Below, piece after piece: positions 58,661-64,000 of a stretch of 64,000 nt of DNA. The first letter of the stretch is position 1. Each line of letters opens with the position of its first letter. The notes under the pieces were generated by a model. It saw only the letters and a list, made by a program, of their open reading frames with translations, did no database searches and was not told the origin of the DNA. Source of the stretch: Lutimaribacter pacificus (GTDB lineage: Bacteria; Pseudomonadota; Alphaproteobacteria; Rhodobacterales; Rhodobacteraceae). The stretch covers positions 372,001-436,000 of the forward strand of contig NZ_FQZZ01000003.1 of assembly GCF_900142185.1 (NCBI RefSeq), written 5' to 3'. Both the position numbers and the translations under genes were made by a program.

Positions 58661-60883
58661 CTAGTGCTGCCCCTCTTCCACCTGCCCGACGGTGAAAAAG
58701 AAATCCTCGGGGTGATCCGCCGTCACGACATCGTCGGGCACGCTGTCGGGGCCGCTGAGAAACACGTTGGAGCCGAAATGGTGATGCATCCGCGACAGCT
58801 TTTCCATCCGCGGGCTGGTCAGCGCGTTGTAGAATGTCTGCTGGGCGGGCTGTTGCAGAAGCGCGTCGATTTTGGCGCGGTGCGCGGCGACGCAGGCATG
58901 GTGCTGCGCGGCGATCTCGGGGTCCGACATGAGCTGCGCAAGCCGTTCCTCCATCATCGGGATGCGTTTCATGATCGACCTGTCGGTGGTCGCGTTGTTG
59001 TTCATGCGGAACCAGTAGGCCAGCCCCTGATCGCGGTCGACATGGTTCACCCGCCCCCGGTCGCGCTTGACAAGGAAGCTTTCGGCGTTGCGCACCGCGT
59101 AGTGGTTCAGCGACACGAGGTCGTAGCCATAGGTCGTCGCGGTCGACCGCCAGGCGTTCCGAAACTCCCGCCGCGGCAGCGGCTTGCCCGAACCGTTGAC
59201 CCATCTCACCTGTTCCCAAAGCTGCGGGCGCAGCCCCTTGGGCCGGTGCACGCCCAGTTTCTTGAAGATGCCGGTATTGCGATAAAGCGTCTTGAACCCC
59301 CATGCCTGGTGGGGCTTCGGGGTGAATTCCCGGGCGCAGCGGTCGAACATGCCGATGGTATGCGCGTCGGTAAAGTGGTGAATGTCGGCATTGCCGAACA
59401 GCCGCCAGGTGCAGGCGATCAGGTTGGCGTCGCCGACCGCCTCGTACAGCTCGGCCAGCGTGCCGCCGCCCACCTTGACGTTCAGGAACTCGTCCACATC
59501 CATGCAGATCACCCAATCGGCGTTGCGGATGAGCGGCTCGTCCTCGGCGGCACGCAGGGCACCGTGCTGCGGCTTCAGCCCCAGCTCCCGGAACGGGTTG
59601 CGGCGATGTTGCAGGATACCCCTGGATTGCAGCAGGTCGAACATGGTGTCCGTGCCGTCGTTGCAATCATTGGTGTAGACAAGGAAATCCTGCACCCCGA
59701 TGGCCTGGTGATAGGCCAGCCATTCAAGGATGAAGGGGCCTTCGTTCTTCATCGTGGTGACGATGGCGGTGTGCACACCGGTATTGTCGGTAGTGCTGGT
59801 ATCCACCTGGGGGGGGCGCACCGGCTTATGGTCGAACAGTTGCCGCGACAGGGCCAGAAGCGGCTTGTGCTCGATCAGGCTGGTCTTGGGAACGATCCGG
59901 CTGACCTTGCGCACCGGGTGGCGGACCGCCATGAAGCGGTAGAATTCGGCCCGACCGCAAACCGTGGCGTTGCGCACGCGGCGGATGCGCAGCGCGCTGT
60001 CCGGGTCCAGCCGGGCCGGGGCCAGGCACCATCGCTGGCGATAGCGGGGCTTGTCGAACTGGACGCAGACATGATCCGCGTAAAGCGGCTCGGCCCCCTT
60101 GCGGACGCGCCACGGATAGCAATGCCGCCCCTCGAGCTGCACCAGCTCGCCCGGGTGCGCCGCCGCCATGTCGAAGGGGGTTTCGAACGGGCGGCCATTG
60201 GCCAGCTTGCCGGGCGTTTCGAACAGCAGGTCGCACAGGTCGATATTGGCCACCGCCCGGACCTGCCCCAGAAAGCGATGCCGCGCGATTTCGTAGATTG
60301 CCATTTCCCCCAGCGGCGCGGTCCACGGGTCGGGCTCGGGCACCTTCATCCGGTCGTGGCCCGGCGCCTCGCTGACGCAGAAGGGATGCGCCTCGGGCGG
60401 CAGGCCGGGTTTTCCCAGCGGCAGCCCCGAGGTGACAAGGATGACGCGCACCGGCAGGTCGAGCTGCGCGATGGCCTTGCCCAGAGCCTCGGCCTCGCTG
60501 CCCGCCCCCCGGCAAAAGATCACCGCCCCGTCCAGCCGGAAATACCGCTGGTGATAGGTCAGCCAGTCGATCACGTTCTGCACGGTTTCGCCGTTGCGGG
60601 TTGCGACGATCACGTTGCCGCCGGCCAGTATCTCCGGCTCGGGCAGCGACGGGGTCACGCCGTCGGGCGCATCCGGCAGGGTGGCGACCACGCCGCCAAG
60701 CAATGTCTCCGTCGCACCACCGGCAACCGGCAGCGCGGCGGTCACCGCCTCGTCGCTGACCGATTTCGGGAAATAGACGACCGTCCGGCCATCCGGCAGC
60801 CGGATGGCATCGAGAATGGAAAGATTGCCCGCACCCTGACCGCCGATCGTTCGGAAATAGACCTGCGCGCCCTCACCCGTCAT
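58661..60883 (-). CDS. Large glycosyltransferase with duplicated GT2-like domains
   Basis: The 740-residue protein has two similar halves. The C-terminal half (from about residue 372) has VTTMKNEGPFILEWLAYH and the DVDE metal motif at 462-465, followed by the HYAVRNAESFLVKRDRG segment; it looks active. The N-terminal half has VATRNGETVQNVIDWLTYHQ near residue 93 and a broken metal motif IDLCD at 214-218. The start at 60883 has AAGGA seven bases upstream. The first half may bind rather than transfer sugar. It is the first gene of the leftward glycan cluster. Confidence 0.85.
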   Translation of the reverse strand: MTGEGAQVYFRTIGGQGAGNLSILDAIRLPDGRTVVYFPKSVSDEAVTAALPVAGGATETLLGGVVATLPDAPDGVTPSLPEPEILAGGNVIVATRNGETVQNVIDWLTYHQRYFRLDGAVIFCRGAGSEAEALGKAIAQLDLPVRVILVTSGLPLGKPGLPPEAHPFCVSEAPGHDRMKVPEPDPWTAPLGEMAIYEIARHRFLGQVRAVANIDLCDLLFETPGKLANGRPFETPFDMAAAHPGELVQLEGRHCYPWRVRKGAEPLYADHVCVQFDKPRYRQRWCLAPARLDPDSALRIRRVRNATVCGRAEFYRFMAVRHPVRKVSRIVPKTSLIEHKPLLALSRQLFDHKPVRPPQVDTSTTDNTGVHTAIVTTMKNEGPFILEWLAYHQAIGVQDFLVYTNDCNDGTDTMFDLLQSRGILQHRRNPFRELGLKPQHGALRAAEDEPLIRNADWVICMDVDEFLNVKVGGGTLAELYEAVGDANLIACTWRLFGNADIHHFTDAHTIGMFDRCAREFTPKPHQAWGFKTLYRNTGIFKKLGVHRPKGLRPQLWEQVRWVNGSGKPLPRREFRNAWRSTATTYGYDLVSLNHYAVRNAESFLVKRDRGRVNHVDRDQGLAYWFRMNNNATTDRSIMKRIPMMEERLAQLMSDPEIAAQHHACVAAHRAKIDALLQQPAQQTFYNALTSPRMEKLSRMHHHFGSNVFLSGPDSVPDDVVTADHPEDFFFTVGQVEEGQH

Positions 60884-61100
60884 ACCACGTCCTTCTGCGC
60901 GTCCCGTACCCGTGTCTGAGCATTTACCGCCTGCTGGCCCTGTTTCTACCGGAACCACGGCCCTTGCCGGGGGCGTACCGGACACCTGCTCTTGTTATTT
61001 GGGCGGCATGATAACGCCGGCGGCGGCGCTTTTCCAGACCCTCGCGGGGGTGTCCGTTCGTAATGGCCTGTTTCTGTTGAGAAACTGCAACCCGCCCCGG

Positions 61101-61766
61101 TCACTTCAGGATACGTGCCCGATCCGTCGCAACGGGAACCTGCCGGGTCCAGTCGGCATAGGGGCCGGTTGTCGCCTTGTGGTGCAGCGCCTCGAGCGCC
61201 GCGAGAGGGTCGTCCGGGTGGTAATCGACCCGCAGCGTCAGCGGCGGCCGGTCCGGCGACAGCACCAGCAGCGCCGCCGAAAGAAGCCCGCGGAAATCGC
61301 CGCCCGCCTGCGCGGCGGCATCCAGCGCGGCCAGCAGGCGGCGGTCGAGGCTGCCGCGTTCCCGCGTGAACCGCGCCGCCATCGCGTCGAGAACACCGGT
61401 ATCGGTCAGCATGTTGCCCGCGGCGATACCGCCGGCAAAGTCAAGGCTGCCCTTGGCGTCGTCGTTGCTGTGCCCGGTAAAGGCGCCGGTGCCGCCCTTC
61501 AGGTCCAGCGCCGAAAGCTGCCGGTGGGCCCGGCCCCCGTCGGCATCGGTCACGCGGGCGACGGCGGTTTCGGCATCGCAGCCCCCGGCCATCCGGGTCA
61601 GGACATCCTCGCCCCAGAAGGTCGAGGGCGCGGCGCCCTGGCTGGCGGACATCCCCGCTGCCAGCGTCCCGCGCAACACCCAGCCCCCGACGCACAGAGA
61701 GCCGGTGGCAGCCGCACCGCCAATGGCGCCGGTTTCGGGATCGTGGGCAAGAATCGAAAAGGTCAT
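61101..61766 (-). CDS. DUF1028 family protein (Ntn-hydrolase type)
   Basis: The 221-residue protein begins MTFSILAHDPETGAIGGAAATGS, the DUF1028 signature; the N-terminal Thr or nearby residues may act as nucleophile in this Ntn-hydrolase-like family. DUF1028 genes are very often next to peptide ABC transporters, and here it is divergent from one. It probably cuts or senses an imported peptide-like compound. Expression of both sides may be controlled by the palindrome at 61805-61847. Confidence 0.88.
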   Translation of the reverse strand: MTFSILAHDPETGAIGGAAATGSLCVGGWVLRGTLAAGMSASQGAAPSTFWGEDVLTRMAGGCDAETAVARVTDADGGRAHRQLSALDLKGGTGAFTGHSNDDAKGSLDFAGGIAAGNMLTDTGVLDAMAARFTRERGSLDRRLLAALDAAAQAGGDFRGLLSAALLVLSPDRPPLTLRVDYHPDDPLAALEALHHKATTGPYADWTRQVPVATDRARILK

Positions 61767-61804
61767 GGCTTTCTTTTGCACAAATATGCGGCAACGTCCC
61801 CCAC

Positions 61805-61847
61805 ATTTATCATGAAAAATTGACCGTGCAAATTGATCATGATAAAT
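61805..61847. promoter_or_regulatory. Inverted repeat between DUF1028 and ABC importer genes
   Basis: atttatcatgaaaaatt (61805-61821) and its near-inverse (61831-61847) pair at 15 of 17 positions around a 9-base spacer; the outer 11 bases are perfect. This AT-rich palindrome stands out in GC-rich DNA and lies between two divergent start codons, as expected of an operator for a shared regulator. Confidence 0.65.
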
Positions 61848-61890
61848 CCGGGGCAATAACTGCTGCCAACCACCATCAGGGAGACTTCAG

Positions 61891-63471
61891 ATGAAACGCA
61901 GCCAATGGACCCGCAGGGGATTGATGGGCGTGGCCGCCGCCGCGCTGGCCACGATCGCCGCCCTGCCGTCGCAGACCGTGGCGCAGACGCCCCCCGGCGT
62001 GCTGATCGTCGGCCAGATCGCCGAGCCGAAATCGCTGGACCCGGCGGCGGTCACCGCCATGAACGATTTTCGTATTCTGGTAAATCTCTACGAGGGGCTG
62101 ACCCGGTACAAATCCGGCACGCTCGAGGTCGAGCCGGCGCTGGCGACCGGCTGGGAGATCAGCGAGGACGGCACCGAATATACATTCACCCTGCGTCCGG
62201 GGGTCACCTTTCACGACGGCACGCCGTTCAACGCCGAGGCGGTGAAGTTCAACTTCGACCGGATGCTGGACGAGTCCCACCCCTATCACGACACCGGCCC
62301 CTTTCCGCTGAGCTTTTTCTTCGGCGCGGTCGAAACGACCGAGGTCGTGGACGACATGACCGTCCGCTTCACGCTGAACGCACCCTACGCGCCTTTCCTG
62401 TCGAACCTCGCCTACCCCACCGGGCTGCTGGTCTCGCCCGAGGCGGTCAAGGCGCATGGCGCGGATTTCGGGCGCAACCCGGCGGGCACCGGCGCGTTCA
62501 AATTCGCCGAATGGCGCTCGAACGAGGCGGTGGTGATCGAACGGAACGACACCTACTGGGGCGACCCGGCGGGCACCGATGCGGTGGTGTTCCGCCCCAT
62601 CACCGACGCCAATACCCGCGTCGCCGAGATGCTGGCCGGCGGCATCGACATCATGGTCGAGGTGCCGCCCACCTCGCTGGGCCAGTTCGGGGGCGACGGG
62701 TTCGCCATCACCGAACAGGCCGGGCCGCATGTCTGGTTCCTGATCCTGAACGCCAAGGAAGGCCCCTTTGCCGACAAGCGCGTGCGCCAGGCCGCCAATT
62801 ACGCGATCAACAAGGAGGCGATCGTGAACGACGTGCTGGAAGGCACCGCGACCGTCGCCGCCGGGCCGACCCCGCCGGCCTTTGCCTGGGCCTATAACGA
62901 CGCGCTCGATCCCTACCCTTACGACCCCGACAAAGCCCGGGCGCTGATCGCCGAGGCCGGGGCCGAGGGCGCCGAACTGACCTTTTTCGTGACCGAGGGC
63001 GGTTCGGGCATGCTCGACCCGATCCCGATGGGCACCGCCATCCAGGCCGATCTGGAAGCGGCGGGTTTCGACGTCAGGATCGAAACCTATGAATGGAACA
63101 CCTTTCTGGGCGAGGTGAATCCCGGCCTGGAAGGCAAGGCCGACATGGCCGAGATGGCGTGGATGACCAACGATCCCGACACCCTGCCCTACCTGGCGCT
63201 GCGGTCGGGCGCGTGGCCGGACCAGGGCGGTTTCAACTCGGGCTATTACGCGAACGAGAAGGTTGACGAACTGCTCGAAGCGGCGCGCAGCGCGACGGAC
63301 CAGGACGAGCGCGCACGGCTTTACCGCGAGATGCAGGAGATCGTGCAGGACGATGCGCCCTGGGTCTTTGTCGCCAACTGGAAACAGAACGCGGTGACCA
63401 GCGACCGGGTCGAAAATTTCGGGCTGGAACCTTCGTTCCTGTTGCACCTGCAGGGCGTCGTCAAGAACTGA
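61891..63471 (+). CDS. ABC importer substrate-binding protein, peptide/nickel family
   Basis: The 526-residue periplasmic protein is an SBP_bac_5 family member. It starts with a Tat-like signal (WTRRGLMGVAAAALATIAAL) and has the family opening QIAEPKSLDPAAVTAMNDF and the RNDTYWGDPAGTDAV segment. The ligand may be a di- or oligopeptide or another solute such as an opine-like or nickel-chelating compound. The permease gene follows after 79 bases that contain a strong hairpin. DUF1028 on the other side fits a peptide-type substrate. Confidence 0.93.
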   Translation: MKRSQWTRRGLMGVAAAALATIAALPSQTVAQTPPGVLIVGQIAEPKSLDPAAVTAMNDFRILVNLYEGLTRYKSGTLEVEPALATGWEISEDGTEYTFTLRPGVTFHDGTPFNAEAVKFNFDRMLDESHPYHDTGPFPLSFFFGAVETTEVVDDMTVRFTLNAPYAPFLSNLAYPTGLLVSPEAVKAHGADFGRNPAGTGAFKFAEWRSNEAVVIERNDTYWGDPAGTDAVVFRPITDANTRVAEMLAGGIDIMVEVPPTSLGQFGGDGFAITEQAGPHVWFLILNAKEGPFADKRVRQAANYAINKEAIVNDVLEGTATVAAGPTPPAFAWAYNDALDPYPYDPDKARALIAEAGAEGAELTFFVTEGGSGMLDPIPMGTAIQADLEAAGFDVRIETYEWNTFLGEVNPGLEGKADMAEMAWMTNDPDTLPYLALRSGAWPDQGGFNSGYYANEKVDELLEAARSATDQDERARLYREMQEIVQDDAPWVFVANWKQNAVTSDRVENFGLEPSFLLHLQGVVKN

Positions 63472-63481
63472 CCGCGCACGG

Positions 63482-63508
63482 GGTCCGGGCGCGGCCTGCG
63501 CCCGGACC
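63482..63508 (+). other. Intra-operon hairpin between binding protein and permease genes
   Basis: The sequence ggtccgggcgc pairs perfectly over 11 bases with gcgcccggacc around a 5-base loop, without a T-run. Such hairpins often protect the 3' end of binding-protein mRNA and lower permease expression. Confidence 0.6.
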
Positions 63509-63550
63509 TGCCGGAAACCGGCGTGTTCCGTTCCGTTACGGAGGTGCCCG

Positions 63551-64000
63551 ATGGGCGGCTATATCCTCAAGCGGCTGATCTCGGCCATCCCCGTGCTTCT
63601 GGGGATCACGATCATCGTTTTCCTGATCATGTCGCTCATCCCCGGCGATCCGGCCACGGCGATCCTCGGCTCTTACGCGACGCCCGAGAACGTCGAAAAG
63701 CTGAACCGCGACCTCGGGCTCGATAAACCCATGGTGCAGCGGTATTTCATCTGGCTGGGCAACATGCTGACCGGGGATTTCGGCCGCTCCTTCTCGCTCA
63801 ACCGTCCGGTCATCGACGAGGTGCTGGAACGGTTCAACGCGACGCTGATACTGGCGGGCACGGCGTTTGTGCTGTGTTCGGTGCTCGGTATTCTCGCGGG
63901 TGTGGTTTCCGCTGCCCGCCAGTACGGCTTCGCTGACAAGGCGATCACCTTCGTGGTGCTGATCGGCATCTCGGTCCCGTCCTTCTTCCTGGGCATGATG
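63551..64000 (+). CDS. ABC importer permease, peptide/nickel family, partial
   Basis: The 150 visible residues start MGGYILKRLISAIPVLLGIT, the usual DppB/OppB-type opening, and reach SVPSFFLGMM in the second membrane helix group. The right end of the window cuts the gene. It is preceded by a good ribosome site (GGAGG, spacing 6-7). It would form the inner-membrane channel for the binding protein encoded upstream. Confidence 0.93.
   Translation, partial: MGGYILKRLISAIPVLLGITIIVFLIMSLIPGDPATAILGSYATPENVEKLNRDLGLDKPMVQRYFIWLGNMLTGDFGRSFSLNRPVIDEVLERFNATLILAGTAFVLCSVLGILAGVVSAARQYGFADKAITFVVLIGISVPSFFLGMM

Overview
The window is high-GC chromosomal DNA of an alphaproteobacterium, most likely a marine-type Rhodobacterales (Roseobacter/Paracoccaceae relative). 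The indicators are a GcrA cell-cycle regulator, the order small basic ORF - murA - DUF2948 - hisD, HspQ, a PitA-type phosphate permease, a tandem glycine riboswitch in front of gcvT, an alphaproteobacterial-type LexA box at dnaE2, and many densely packed genes with ATGA overlaps. No ribosomal RNA operon and no CRISPR array is present.

Layout. 1-5.7 kb: end of an acyl-CoA ligase, truA, then hisD, a DUF2948 gene, murA and a 57-residue basic ORF reading leftwards. 5.76-13.77 kb: an intact tRNA-Thr(GGT) followed by a roughly 8 kb integrative element bounded by a perfect 39-bp direct repeat (5807-5845 and 13736-13774). The element carries a tyrosine integrase, an AT-richer pair on the opposite strand (an OLD/AAA15-like ATPase and a PIN-domain nuclease, probably defence cargo), a serine recombinase, an SF2 helicase-like protein and a zinc-finger-like protein. 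13.8-21.4 kb: a small secreted protein, a second HisD-family dehydrogenase, a low-molecular-weight phosphatase, a sirtuin, copper-handling genes, rpmB, an ABC exporter and meaB. 21.4-30.9 kb: hrpB, a membrane metalloprotease with CBS domains, a DUF411 and Cys-rich copper-type pair, gcrA, an ABC-2 permease, a DMT exporter, argD and argF. 30.9-43.4 kb: an AsmA-like protein, pitA, a Nudix hydrolase, rimO, acylphosphatase, a CDGSH protein, cutA, an L,D-transpeptidase, lepA, hspQ, an AEC transporter and a muramidase-like lipoprotein. 43.4-54.8 kb: a short-ended dnaE2, an IMPase-family phosphatase, the glycine cleavage operon gcvT-gcvH-VOC-gcvP behind its riboswitch, an NsrR-like regulator, a gamma-glutamylcyclotransferase-like protein and a DUF2254 protein. 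54.8-60.9 kb: five leftward genes for surface-glycan modification (three glycosyltransferase-type proteins, an FkbM methyltransferase, a sulfotransferase). 61.1-64 kb: a DUF1028 gene divergent from a peptide/nickel-type ABC importer operon, with a strong palindrome between them; the last gene runs off the window.

How the parts work together. The housekeeping blocks cover cell-wall precursor synthesis, arginine and histidine synthesis, one-carbon metabolism and translation. The accessory content is concentrated in the tRNA-Thr element and, to a lesser degree, in the glycan cluster. The most promising unexplained system is the ATPase-PIN pair, sitting as a divergent, compositionally distinct cargo inside a compact element that has both a tyrosine and a serine recombinase.
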